64,000 nt of DNA from Sediminibacillus terrae (GCF_009602435.1 NZ_VZDQ01000004.1:1-64000); one strand, 5' to 3'. Positions 55,024-63,485 are shown, numbered from the stretch's first letter. Program-made: numbers and translations. The notes: generated from the letters alone by a model not told the origin.

Positions 55024-55069
55024 GAATAAAATTTGTGCTGAACCATAGATGAAGCAAGAATAAAATTTG
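55024..55069. repeat. 12-bp direct repeat upstream of comK
   Basis: GAATAAAATTTG occurs at 55024-55035 and 55058-55069 (34 bp apart), 17 to 62 bp before comK on the minus strand, overlapping the expected promoter/SD region. Candidate binding site for the adjacent XRE protein or for ComK itself. Confidence 0.55.
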
Positions 55070-55088
55070 AATACGCTTTCATTCAATT

Positions 55089-55337
55089 TCAGAAAACCTC
55101 CGAATTCATATCTTCTTTGACCTCATGGAGGAAGAAATGGAGATTCAAATCAAGTGGATCACAAAGCTTTACAATAATGTAGACAGAAGGATTCTTCTGA
55201 CCGCGCTCAATTTTTCCGATATAGTTGTCATCCAAATCGGCCATGTTCCCCAATTCACGCAGAGTCATGTTACGTTCTGTCCGTCTTTGCCTCAAGCGTT
55301 TTCCTAGCAGTTGTCTAAATACTTGCTTTTCCTTCAT
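55089..55337 (-). CDS. XRE-family HTH regulator, 82 aa
   Basis: Small Cro/C1-type regulator made of one HTH domain: RRTERNMTLRELGNMADLDDNYIGKIERGQKNPSVYIIVKL, residues about 18-58, then a short C-terminal tail. ATG 55337 follows GAGGGTGAG. Located 81 bp upstream of comK in the same direction, so it may be co-transcribed and could regulate competence entry; this is inference from position. Confidence 0.85.
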   Translation of the reverse strand: MKEKQVFRQLLGKRLRQRRTERNMTLRELGNMADLDDNYIGKIERGQKNPSVYIIVKLCDPLDLNLHFFLHEVKEDMNSEVF

Positions 55338-55765
55338 TGCTCACCCTCCTTTTTTCTATTATCTTCCTATAAATTGGAAAAATAAAGGTCCTATAGTAAC
55401 TTTTTTGAAAAAATTGGTGGATTTGGGAGAGGAAGTTGGTGGAATAGGCGATAATTCGTTGTTTCAGGCAGATTTATTGGGTATTTGTCCTTTCCCGTAG
55501 TCCCCTTATTTTAGCCAAACGACTATGATCAGTATCGCTCACATATTCGTCCGCCCTTGGTCGCTCTGGAATTTATGCGTTTCATATGCTCATTTGAACA
55601 TCAATCGGAAAGCGTCTCTTTTGGATCCGAAATGAATGGTCAAATCATTGAAAAGGTATGTAAAATCAATTCTAAAAATTTACAATGTTTGTTCGCTAAT
55701 CCCCCTATCAATGTTAAAATAGTCGTTAGGTATGTTGAAAGATGAGTTTATTGGAGGAATGTAAT
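55338..55765. other. Intergenic region, divergent promoters
   Basis: About 430 bp between the XRE gene (minus) and the membrane-protein gene (plus). No convincing gene; a short frame at 55557-55745 lacks an SD. Confidence 0.55.
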
Positions 55766-56686
55766 ATGAACGAACAATTCAGGAAGCCGAAAGGGTTTGG
55801 AGAGATTCTTGATCAAACCTTTCGATTGAGTAAAAACCGCTTTGCGGAATTTTTCATGATTTTTTTGATTATCGTCGGTCCGGTTTTCTTATTGCAGGCG
55901 ATTGTCCAACTGCTCTCCGGACGTGGCTTTTTCCGGGAATTCGAGAGTGGAGACACTTGGCTTGAACAGTTGATCGCCACCTTCGATCAGAGCAATGTGG
56001 AGACGACATCGTTAGGGGAGGATATCAGCACGTTATTCGTCGGACTGATCGCCATGATCTTGACGGCGGTGGCTTATGGAGCGATCCTGTTCGCCATCAA
56101 TCATATTAAAAACGAAGAATCATATACAGTCGGCTCTGTGATTAAACAGGCATTTTCAAGGTTCGGAGGGATTTTGGGCAGCAGCCTGTTATTCGGGGTC
56201 ATTCTATTTGCACTGTTTTTTGTGCCCCTGATCATCATCATTATCGGCGGTATGGCCGGTGCCTTTATCGAACCAGTCACCGGAATCATTTTCATCATCG
56301 TCTTCATGCTTGGTCTGATGCTCGGGGTGGGGTTGTTGGCTACTCGCTGGGGTTTCTACCTTGGAAGCACTGTCCTGGATAAGGAGTCGCCGGGTTTATC
56401 CCGCAGTTGGAATTTGACTCGCAAGCAGACATGGAAGCTTTTCGGATTGTATCTCATTTTGTATTTGATTACGGCTGTCGTTAATACAGCCGTGGAGTCA
56501 ATCTTTGGCATCGCCCTTGGAGCGAGTGTCCTTTTTACCATTCTCGTCAATTTATTTTCACTAATTACGTCGATGATTTTTGCTGTCGGTTATTCGGTGA
56601 TGTTCTTGGATAGCAAGACACGCAACAGTGGCGAGGATTTACAGGAAATGCTCGATGATTACCAGGATGAACAGCAGTTCCGTTGA
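55766..56686 (+). CDS. Membrane protein, glycerophosphodiester-phosphodiesterase membrane-domain-like, 306 aa
   Basis: Hydrophobic protein with about six spans and a short soluble N-terminus (KPKGFGEILDQTFRLSKNRF), the standard opening of the family of integral membrane domains found fused to GlpQ-type phosphodiesterases or standing alone. No catalytic domain is present. The polar tail is acidic (EDLQEMLDDYQDEQQ). ATG 55766 has GGAGGA upstream. First gene of the MoxR/DUF58 cluster; 52 bp to the next gene. Function unknown. Confidence 0.85.
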   Translation: MNEQFRKPKGFGEILDQTFRLSKNRFAEFFMIFLIIVGPVFLLQAIVQLLSGRGFFREFESGDTWLEQLIATFDQSNVETTSLGEDISTLFVGLIAMILTAVAYGAILFAINHIKNEESYTVGSVIKQAFSRFGGILGSSLLFGVILFALFFVPLIIIIIGGMAGAFIEPVTGIIFIIVFMLGLMLGVGLLATRWGFYLGSTVLDKESPGLSRSWNLTRKQTWKLFGLYLILYLITAVVNTAVESIFGIALGASVLFTILVNLFSLITSMIFAVGYSVMFLDSKTRNSGEDLQEMLDDYQDEQQFR

Positions 56687-56738
56687 TGATAACCACAATC
56701 AAGCAGTGATTGGGAAGGCAGCAGGCAGGTGATAGGGA

Positions 56739-57386
56739 ATGGCAAGTAACGAAAATGCTAAACGGGAGCTGGAGAAGATCCTCGAGCAGGATGAATACCA
56801 AGCATACCAGGAAGAGTCGAAAAACTTCCTGCAGGCATGGTGGGAAAAAGCGAAACAATGGGTGGCCGACCATCTTAGTGACTGGTTTAATTCCCTCACT
56901 CCATCGAGCGGGGCGGCAGATGCCGTCCTGCTGTTGATTATTGTCGTCGTGGTGGCCGGCCTGGTGATCGGCATTGTCTTATGGAGCGGCAGGGTCAAGC
57001 GGCGGCAGGCATTCCGCGATGTCGCCCCCTTGCAGGGAATGGACGAGCGGCAATGGTCATACGGGCGTCATCTGTCCGAGGTTAGGAAACTTGAGGGAGA
57101 AGCTGCTTACCCTGCAGCCGCCCGCCATTTATTTCTCGCCCTGCTTTTATATTTTCATGAGCGGGAATGGCTGGAGGCGAGAATTTGGAAAACCAACTGG
57201 GATTATTATGAAGAATTGCAGAAAAGCGATCAGCAAAAAGCGGAGCAATTTTATAAGCTGGCATTGCTTTTCGAAGAAGTCACCTATGGAAACAGGCATT
57301 TAGAACAAGAAGAGTACGAAGCGTACCGCCGCCAGGCGATGCACTGGCTGCGTTCAACAGAACACCCTGCCGGCAAGAATGGGTAG
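56739..57386 (+). CDS. DUF4129-domain membrane protein
   Basis: The 215-aa protein has a helical N-terminus, one membrane span (AVLLLIIVVVVAGLVIGIVLW, about residues 62-82) and a cytosolic or extracytoplasmic DUF4129 domain (PAAARHLFLALLLYFHEREWLEARIWKTNWDYYEEL; ALLFEEVTYG). ATG 56739 has AGGTGATAGGGA upstream. DUF4129 proteins co-occur with MoxR ATPases and DUF58 proteins across bacteria, exactly as here. Role unknown; presumed part of a membrane assembly or envelope maintenance machine. Confidence 0.88.
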   Translation: MASNENAKRELEKILEQDEYQAYQEESKNFLQAWWEKAKQWVADHLSDWFNSLTPSSGAADAVLLLIIVVVVAGLVIGIVLWSGRVKRRQAFRDVAPLQGMDERQWSYGRHLSEVRKLEGEAAYPAAARHLFLALLLYFHEREWLEARIWKTNWDYYEELQKSDQQKAEQFYKLALLFEEVTYGNRHLEQEEYEAYRRQAMHWLRSTEHPAGKNG

Positions 57387-57406
57387 CGGAGAAGGAGGAA
57401 GCAAGC

Positions 57407-58549
57407 TTGCGTAAATTATCATACCGAAACACCTGGCTATGGCTGGCGGCTTTTCTCTTGTTGTTTGTCGGGCTCAGTTATGTGATTCAAGGTCAACAAC
57501 CTGAGGAATACCCGCCGTATCTTTCCACTTCTCCGTCACCTACCGGTACAAAAGCAATGTACACATATCTGGAAAATGAGCGGGGGACGGCGGGGCGTTG
57601 GTCTGCGTCTCCCGAACGCTTGCCTTCGGGAAAACACGGCAGCATGCTGCTGATGATAGAACCGTCTTTCATGCCAGATCAAGAGGAAATGGACGCATAC
57701 CGGGAATTCGTGAAAGCGGGAAATACCTTGATGTTATGGATGAACAACCCGGATGGCCTGTTCGATATACAGACAAGGCAGCAAATGCTGGATCCTGCAG
57801 GTACGACGACATTGAACGATTTGGACGGAGAGGAATACCGAGCGGAGGTTTCTTCGGTTTTTCGGTTGCAGGAGCGAGATACCGACGAAGTATTGCTGGA
57901 AGATGAAGCCGGAGCGTTGGCGCTGAAGCGAAAACTCGGTGACGGAGCGCTAGTTGTTTCCCTAACCCCCGATTGGACCATGAACCGGTTGATAACAGAA
58001 AACGACCATGCGGCACTTTTGACTAAATTGTTGAGTGCTGCAGCAATCAATGATGGCAGCAGCTTGTTGTTTGATGAGTATGTCCACGCTGGCGAAAATG
58101 CAGCAGGCGTCACCACTCTGTATCCGAAGTGGCTTTTGGTACTGGCGCTGCAGGCGCTGTTACTCACGATTCTGTGGCTTTGGTACCGCGGCAAACGGTT
58201 CGGACCGATCGACATTCCGAGGGAAGAATCGGTGCGATTCAGCGACGAGCAAATCCAGGCAGTTGCAGCTTGGTATCAGCGAGGTCGTTATTACCACGAT
58301 TCCCTCGTCACGCAAGCCGACTATGTAAAGCAGCTTTTGCTGGAACGGCGGGGGATTGTTTGGAATGGGGATTGGAAAACGGCGGCAGATAAACTGAGCA
58401 GCAAAGCCAGGTATATACCAGAAGAAGAAATCCGGGAATATGTCGAGGGATTGGCAGAAGTAGTCGGGAAACAAAATCTCAGCAAACAGGAATATTTACT
58501 ATGGTCGAAACGAATTGATCGATTAAGGGAAGAGGTGGAAGATAGATGA
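57407..58549 (+). CDS. DUF4350-domain membrane protein
   Basis: 380 aa with an N-terminal membrane span (NTWLWLAAFLLLFVGLSYVI), a soluble extracytoplasmic domain of about 200 residues (STSPSPTGTKAMYTYLENE; LLMIEPSFMPDQEEMDAYRE; VKAGNTLMLWMNN), and a second span near residue 245 (LLVLALQALLLTILWLWYRG) followed by a cytosolic part. Start TTG 57407, 8 nt after AGGAGG. Overlaps the MoxR gene by 4 bp (ATGA), so translation is coupled. The DUF4350/GldG-like domain resembles ABC-associated soluble domains; function unknown. Confidence 0.87.
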   Translation: MRKLSYRNTWLWLAAFLLLFVGLSYVIQGQQPEEYPPYLSTSPSPTGTKAMYTYLENERGTAGRWSASPERLPSGKHGSMLLMIEPSFMPDQEEMDAYREFVKAGNTLMLWMNNPDGLFDIQTRQQMLDPAGTTTLNDLDGEEYRAEVSSVFRLQERDTDEVLLEDEAGALALKRKLGDGALVVSLTPDWTMNRLITENDHAALLTKLLSAAAINDGSSLLFDEYVHAGENAAGVTTLYPKWLLVLALQALLLTILWLWYRGKRFGPIDIPREESVRFSDEQIQAVAAWYQRGRYYHDSLVTQADYVKQLLLERRGIVWNGDWKTAADKLSSKARYIPEEEIREYVEGLAEVVGKQNLSKQEYLLWSKRIDRLREEVEDR

Positions 58550-59475
58550 GAACAGAACTGACCGCTTTATTGGAAAACTATGAACGATACATATACGGAC
58601 AGAGGACCAATTTGAAACTGCTTTTATCGGCCGTTCTGGCAGGGGGACATGTGTTGATTGAAGGTGTTCCGGGGACCGGTAAAACCCAGATGGTCCGGAC
58701 ACTGGCGAAGCTTGTCGGCGGGGACTTCAACCGGATCCAATTCACGCCGGATCTGTTGCCGAGTGATATTACCGGCAGTATGGTATACAGCATGAAGGAT
58801 GGTAACTTTCAAACGCTGAAAGGACCGATTTTCACCAATGTCCTGTTGGCGGATGAAGTCAATCGTACGCCGGCCAAGACCCAGGCTGCGCTACTGGAAG
58901 CAATGGAAGAAAAACAGGTGACGATCCAGGGCGAGACCTATCAGCTGCCGGAAGTGTTTTTCGTGGTAGCCACGCAGAATCCGATTGAATACGAAGGGAC
59001 CTACCCATTGCCGGAAGCGCAGCAGGATCGGTTTTTGTTCAAGCTGGACATTGCTTTTCCAGAGTTAGAGGAAGAAAAAATGGCTGTCAAACAGGCTTTG
59101 GAGGATCGGCCTGCCCGGCAGGAGGCAGAGGCGCTGCTGGATATTGAAACTTTTTTGGCCATCCGCCGCGAAATCGAGCAAGTCAAAATCAGCGACGAGG
59201 TTTTGCATTACACGATGGAACTGGTCAGAAGGACACGTGAGAACGAGTCGATCCGTTTTGGTGCCAGTACGCGGGCGGCGATTTCCATCGGCAAAGCTGC
59301 CAGGGCTTGGGCGTATTTGTCGGATCGAGACTATGTAACGCCGGACGATGTCAAAATGGTGGCCCGTCCTGCACTGCGGCACCGCATTCAATTAGCCCCG
59401 CACGTAGAATTGGAGGGAGCGACTGTTGACCAGGTCATTCAAGAACTTATTGGGTCGGTTGCTGTTCCGAGATAA
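58546..59475 (+). CDS. MoxR-type AAA+ ATPase
   Basis: AAA+ chaperone of the MoxR class, 309 aa: Walker A GVPGTGKTQ, Walker B LLADEVNRTPAKTQAAL, sensor VATQNPIEYEGTYPLPEAQQDRFLFKLD and the C-terminal lid with GASTRAAISIGKAARAWA. ATG 58546 overlaps the DUF4350 stop codon. Its last 50 bp overlap the DUF58 gene in another frame. MoxR/DUF58 pairs are a recurrent module thought to remodel or activate membrane protein complexes; the target here is unknown. Confidence 0.94.
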   Translation: MRTELTALLENYERYIYGQRTNLKLLLSAVLAGGHVLIEGVPGTGKTQMVRTLAKLVGGDFNRIQFTPDLLPSDITGSMVYSMKDGNFQTLKGPIFTNVLLADEVNRTPAKTQAALLEAMEEKQVTIQGETYQLPEVFFVVATQNPIEYEGTYPLPEAQQDRFLFKLDIAFPELEEEKMAVKQALEDRPARQEAEALLDIETFLAIRREIEQVKISDEVLHYTMELVRRTRENESIRFGASTRAAISIGKAARAWAYLSDRDYVTPDDVKMVARPALRHRIQLAPHVELEGATVDQVIQELIGSVAVPR

Positions 59476-60784
59476 AGGAATTTTGCCTACCAGGCGGCTG
59501 TTAGGCTTGTATGCTATTTTTTCACTGGCGATGACGCTGCTGGCAATCGGCGGGATGGCCTGGATTTATCTGGCCGTGTGCAATGTGCTGTTCTTGGTTG
59601 TCAGCCTGCTTGATCTATTGCTGTCACCAGGGAAAAGAGAGTTGTCGTTCAGCCGGGAAATACCGGAGGAAATGGAGCGGGGCATTCGATACACGATTAC
59701 ACTTCAGGTAGAAAACCGTTCGCAACGATCGGCAGGCTTCCGTATGATTGACCGAATACCGGCAGTTTTCGAGCGGCCGTTTCCCTTGACGGGCCGGATA
59801 GAAGGGGAAAGCACTGTCCATGTCGACTATTCGACGAAAGCCACTGAGCGGGGAAAGTACCTGATCGATCAATTATACGTCCGGTATACAGGAACGCTGG
59901 GGCTGTGGGAAAAACAAGTCACTCCGGCGCTGGCGGATACAGTCCGTGTCATCCCGGATCTGACTGCCACGAAACAATATTTAGAAGGTGCGCAGCAATT
60001 TTTGCTGTATGAAGGGATGACCATCCGCAAGCGGCAGCGTGGACAGGGTGAATTTGATAAAATCAGAAGTTATGTCGTCGGAGATGATCCGAGAATGATT
60101 AATTGGCGTCAAACCGCTAAGCTGCAAGAAGTCATGACCAATGAGTACGAACCGGAGCACGGCAAGTATGTCGCGATTTTGATCGATTGCGGCAGGATGA
60201 TGGGGGCGGAGCTTAAAACGGGAAACCGTCTGGAAAAAGCATTGGAAGCTGCGATGACAGTCGCCGCCGCTGCCTTGCAAAACGGAGACCATGTATCTGT
60301 TGTCGGATTTTCCAAGGATATTCAGGTGTATGTGCCGCCTGAGAAAGGGATGGCCCATTTGCAAACGATCCTGCATGCTATTTACAACTTGCAGGTGGAA
60401 GCCAGTGAGTCGAATTACGCAGCGGTTTTACAGTACTTACAGACGGCCCAGAAGAAACGCAGCATGATTTTGCTGTTTTCAGATGTCACTGCCTTTTTAC
60501 AGGAAGAGAGTGGGTTGGTGTATTTGAAACGGCTGCGTCAGCGCCATCTGTTTTTCATGGTCGGCGTCGAGGATGAAACCATGCGGGAAAGAGCGAAACA
60601 GTCATCTGACGATGTACGGCATGCGATGGTGAAAAGCATTGCACAGAAACAGCTTTTATATACAAAACAGCAAAAAACAAAATGGGAAAGGCAAGGCCTT
60701 TCCCTTGTGGAAACGGAGGAAGACCGACTGGCGGCCTCCGCTGTTTCTCAATACATGGACGTGATCAATCGAGGATTGCTATAG
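59426..60784 (+). CDS. DUF58 (vWA-like) membrane protein
   Basis: Partner of the MoxR ATPase. The 452-aa protein has two N-terminal spans (about 23-57), a beta-rich middle region and the DUF58 core: DEF-type DKIRSYVVGDDPRMINWRQTA near residue 212, then a vWA-like Rossmann part (VAILIDCGRMMGAELKTGNR with a partial MIDAS motif; QKKRSMILLFSDVTA). Start TTG 59426 is inside moxR with GGAGGG 7 nt upstream. Its 3' end overlaps the convergent SpoIIM-like gene by 20 bp. Confidence 0.9.
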   Translation: MTRSFKNLLGRLLFRDKGILPTRRLLGLYAIFSLAMTLLAIGGMAWIYLAVCNVLFLVVSLLDLLLSPGKRELSFSREIPEEMERGIRYTITLQVENRSQRSAGFRMIDRIPAVFERPFPLTGRIEGESTVHVDYSTKATERGKYLIDQLYVRYTGTLGLWEKQVTPALADTVRVIPDLTATKQYLEGAQQFLLYEGMTIRKRQRGQGEFDKIRSYVVGDDPRMINWRQTAKLQEVMTNEYEPEHGKYVAILIDCGRMMGAELKTGNRLEKALEAAMTVAAAALQNGDHVSVVGFSKDIQVYVPPEKGMAHLQTILHAIYNLQVEASESNYAAVLQYLQTAQKKRSMILLFSDVTAFLQEESGLVYLKRLRQRHLFFMVGVEDETMRERAKQSSDDVRHAMVKSIAQKQLLYTKQQKTKWERQGLSLVETEEDRLAASAVSQYMDVINRGLL

Positions 60785-61742
60785 CCTCCGGCTGCCGCTT
60801 CATCAGCAATTTGCCGATGACTATATAGGCGGCCAATCCAACGATGGTAATTCCGGCCACAGCATACTTGGCTTCCAAGGGGAGGGCGGCAGGCGTGATA
60901 AAGCCTTCGATGATGCCGGCAATGATGAACAGCGGTACCGTTCCGAGCATCAGCATCACCGAGCGTTTTGCCTGCTGCTTCAACTGCCAGCCGCGGGAAA
61001 AGTTGCCTGGGACGAACAACTTATACCCCATCAGCAAGCCCGCGCCCCCGGCTATAAAAATGGCGGTCAGTTCAACGATACCGTGCGGAACGATAAACGC
61101 CCAGAATTCATAGGATTTTCCGTAGTGCCAGAACAGGGCAGCCAAGGCACCGACGATAAAGCCGTTGTATACGAGTAAATAAACGGTCAACAGCCCGAAC
61201 GTGACCCCTCCGGCAAAAGCCAGGATGGCCACCTGGATGTTGTTGGTCATGATGGTCGCCGACATATAAGACGAATCCACGGAATTGCTTCCTTCGCCCA
61301 ATTGTTCGGGCTCGACACCTTGCACCATGTCTGCCGGGAGGATGGCGTACAAATGCATGGGATCGTCAGCCACAGCAAGAAAACTGGCCAAAGCACCGAG
61401 CAGGAACAGGAGCATGGCGACCACGACGGCTTTCCACTGCTCGAGGAGAAGCCCGACAAACGTGGTAGTGAAAAATTGCCGGATCTGTTTGCCGCTGGAG
61501 GTTTGGTCTTTATAAAGGATGTTATGCGATTTTGACACAAGCCCGTTCAAGTAAGCAGTAACCTCGTCGGATGGGAAGTAGGTCTGGCTGTAGGATAAGT
61601 GCTGGGCTGCTTTTTGATAGAGCTGGTGAAATTGGTCGATATCCGATCCGTTGGTTTGTTTCCGCTTATGGAGCCTGGTACCTAGATCCTCCAGTTGCTT
61701 CCATTCTTCACGGTGTTGTTTGACGAATTGTTTTACTTGCAT
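60765..61742 (-). CDS. SpoIIM-family (DUF95) membrane protein
   Basis: 325 aa with a soluble helical N-terminus of about 100 residues (VKQFVKQHREEWKQLEDLG; YLNGLVSKSHNILYKD) and about five spans after it. The stage II sporulation protein M signature is clear (NNIQVAILAFAGGVTFGLLT; VPHGIVELTAIFIAGGAGLLMGY). It is longer than sporulation SpoIIM and belongs to the MoxR-cluster paralogues, so I do not use the name spoIIM. ATG 61742 has GAGGTGAA upstream. It is the only gene of the cluster on the minus strand and is convergent with DUF58, divergent from the RDD gene. Confidence 0.9.
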   Translation of the reverse strand: MQVKQFVKQHREEWKQLEDLGTRLHKRKQTNGSDIDQFHQLYQKAAQHLSYSQTYFPSDEVTAYLNGLVSKSHNILYKDQTSSGKQIRQFFTTTFVGLLLEQWKAVVVAMLLFLLGALASFLAVADDPMHLYAILPADMVQGVEPEQLGEGSNSVDSSYMSATIMTNNIQVAILAFAGGVTFGLLTVYLLVYNGFIVGALAALFWHYGKSYEFWAFIVPHGIVELTAIFIAGGAGLLMGYKLFVPGNFSRGWQLKQQAKRSVMLMLGTVPLFIIAGIIEGFITPAALPLEAKYAVAGITIVGLAAYIVIGKLLMKRQPEAIAILD

Positions 61743-61859
61743 GGGTTCACCTCTGATTGACGGTCCAATCGACCGCAGTCTTTGTTTCTATTATAATAAT
61801 CTTGTAAATAAATAGAAACCGTCCATCGCTTATTTTTTTGTAGAAAGGGGGAGGTCCTT

Positions 61860-62666
61860 ATCAACAATCAAGAACAGGTAAACATTAAAACACCGGAGTA
61901 CGTCTCCCTGCAGTTTACGACAGCAGGTTTGGGAAGTCGGGCCGCTGCTTTGATCATCGATCAGTTGATATTGACGGTGGTAAATTTGCTCATCATTCTG
62001 TTGGTGTTCTTACTCGATTATGCCAATATCGGCAATATTGCGAGCGTGACAGGTTCGACCATGCCGCTGGCTATTGCAGTCATTGTCGTCTTTTTATTGA
62101 ACTGGGGCTACTTTTTCGTGGCGGAATTTTTCTTTGGTGGAAAAACAATCGGCAAAAGGTTGATGGGGATTAGAGTCGTCCAGGACAACGGACACAGCAT
62201 TACCTGGCTATCCAGCCTGATTCGCAATTTAATGCGCATTGTCGATATGCTGCCAGCCAGCTACTTGCTCGGCATGCTTCTGGTATTTTTCCATCCGCGC
62301 CATAAGCGGCTCGGCGATATCGTGGCCGGCACGATTGTCGTGCATGAAAGGAAAGGGAAAAATAAAAAACAGGCCAAAAACATCGAAAAAGAAGTCGAAA
62401 GCAGGGGACTTAGCAAAAACGATTTGAATCTGGATGAGTGGACAATCCGTTCCCTCGGAAAAAAAGAATGGGATTTGCTGAAAATCTATGCCGCACGCTT
62501 CCACCAGCTTCCGATAGAGGAACGATATCAGCTGACCCAGCAAATGACCGCCGCATTGCTGCCTAAAATCGGCATTGATAAAAATAAAAAAGATATAAGA
62601 GAATTGGAGAACATCCTCCTGGTCTTATACCTGATTTTGCGGGATGAGTGGGAGTTTGAGTGGTAG
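61860..62666 (+). CDS. RDD-family membrane protein, probable AUC start
   Basis: RDD-domain membrane protein of about 268 aa with three to four spans (GLGSRAAALIIDQLILTVVN; LNWGYFFVAEFFFGGKTIGK; RRLGDIVAGTIVVHE). The frame is open from 61812 and contains no ATG, GTG or TTG before TTG 61929, yet the sequence NNQEQVNIKTPEYVSLQF just after base 61860 looks like genuine N-terminal RDD sequence. A strong SD GGGGGAGG (61847-61854) lies 5 nt before ATC 61860, where an ATG would be expected. I therefore place the start at ATC 61860; a TTG 61929 start would cut into the first span. RDD proteins are typical companions of the MoxR/SpoIIM cluster. Confidence 0.72.
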   Translation: MNNQEQVNIKTPEYVSLQFTTAGLGSRAAALIIDQLILTVVNLLIILLVFLLDYANIGNIASVTGSTMPLAIAVIVVFLLNWGYFFVAEFFFGGKTIGKRLMGIRVVQDNGHSITWLSSLIRNLMRIVDMLPASYLLGMLLVFFHPRHKRLGDIVAGTIVVHERKGKNKKQAKNIEKEVESRGLSKNDLNLDEWTIRSLGKKEWDLLKIYAARFHQLPIEERYQLTQQMTAALLPKIGIDKNKKDIRELENILLVLYLILRDEWEFEW

Positions 62667-62712
62667 GAAGATTTAATTCTCTTTCTCTATCTCCGATATA
62701 ATCTAGGGGTGG

Positions 62713-62928
62713 ATGGTGGATATATTCTCTGGAACAGCAAAAGACGCGATGCAATCTCAAATGAAGGGAATGGCATTACAGTTAGCGAAACTGTTAGGAA
62801 CAGTATTTTTAGCAGGGATAATAGTAGGAGTTTTACTGGAAATAGTCCCTATACAAGTACCGAGACCAGTAAAAAATTTCCTGATAAACGTTGTTTCATT
62901 AATAGCTTTTTATTATGCAATACAGTAA
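62713..62928 (+). CDS. Small two-span membrane protein, 71 aa
   Basis: Product MVDIFSGTAKDAMQSQMKG onward, with two hydrophobic segments (LGTVFLAGIIVGVLLEIV, NFLINVVSLIAFYYA). AGGGGTGG precedes ATG 62713; GTG 62716 is an alternative start. It is followed by a strong terminator. Family not recognised; it may belong to the MoxR cluster by position (47 bp after the RDD gene). Confidence 0.65.
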   Translation: MVDIFSGTAKDAMQSQMKGMALQLAKLLGTVFLAGIIVGVLLEIVPIQVPRPVKNFLINVVSLIAFYYAIQ

Positions 62929-62942
62929 TATCTTGGATAGAG

Positions 62943-62977
62943 GAAATCCGGGCGGCATTTGCTGCCCGGATTTTTTT
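62943..62977 (+). terminator. Strong terminator before the 82-bp array
   Basis: AAATCCGGGCGGC / GCTGCCCGGATTT with a T run, 15 bp after the small gene stop. Confidence 0.9.
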
Positions 62978-63000
62978 GGGGAATGGTGTGTTATTTTGTG

Positions 63001-63485
63001 GAAGAAGATCAACTATGACCGGAAGAAGAGCGAATCCGGGGCAAAGAGGATCAACTCGGAAGAAGAAGATCAACTTAGTCGGAAAGAAGATCAGCTTTGA
63101 CCGGAAGAAGAGCGAATCCAGGGCAAAGAGGATCAATTCGGGAGAAGAAGATCAACTCGTTCGGAAAGAAGATCAACTATGACCGGAAGAAGAGCGAATC
63201 CGGGGCAAAGAGGATCAACCCGGGAGAAGAAGATCAACTCGTTCGGAAAGAAGATCAACTATGACCGGAAGAAGAGCGAATCCGGGGCAAAGAGGATCAA
63301 CCCGGGAGAAGAAGATCAACAATCAGTGAAAGAAGATCAACTATGACCGGAAGAAGAGCGAATCTGGGGCAAAGAGGATCAACTCGGGAGAAGAAGATCA
63401 ACAATCAGTGAAAGAAGATCAACTATGCCCGGAAGAAGAGCGAATCCGGGGCAAAGAGGATCAACTCGGGAGAAGAGGATCACTC
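63001..63485 (+). repeat. Tandem array, 82-bp period, six copies
   Basis: The hexamer AGCGAA recurs at 63029, 63111, 63193, 63275, 63357 and 63439, exactly 82 bp apart each time. Each period has four units of about 20 bp (for example CTCGTTCGGAAAGAAGATCA), each ending in GAGCGA or GATCAA. Same period, unit count and core as the array at 45933-46178, but on the opposite strand and with different flanking sequence. Located between the terminator at 62977 and the convergent sigma-factor 3' end. Not CRISPR (no unique spacers) and not a coding repeat (82 is not divisible by 3). Confidence 0.9.

Noticed and set aside
55533-55566. A solitary copy of the 82-bp array unit (TCGCTC ... TCGCTCT)
   Set aside because: Only two short TCGCTC words about 26 bp apart, without the unit length or flanking pattern of the arrays; likely chance.
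62709-63182. A 157-aa coding frame reading through the 82-bp array
   Set aside because: It overlaps the clearly better 71-aa gene, lacks an SD, and its Lys/Ser/Arg-rich sequence only reflects the DNA repeat; the period of 82 shifts frame every copy.
63001-63485. CRISPR array
   Set aside because: The repeat has an exact 82-bp period made of four related 20-bp units with no unique spacers, and no cas genes are present; the same holds for the array at 45933-46178.
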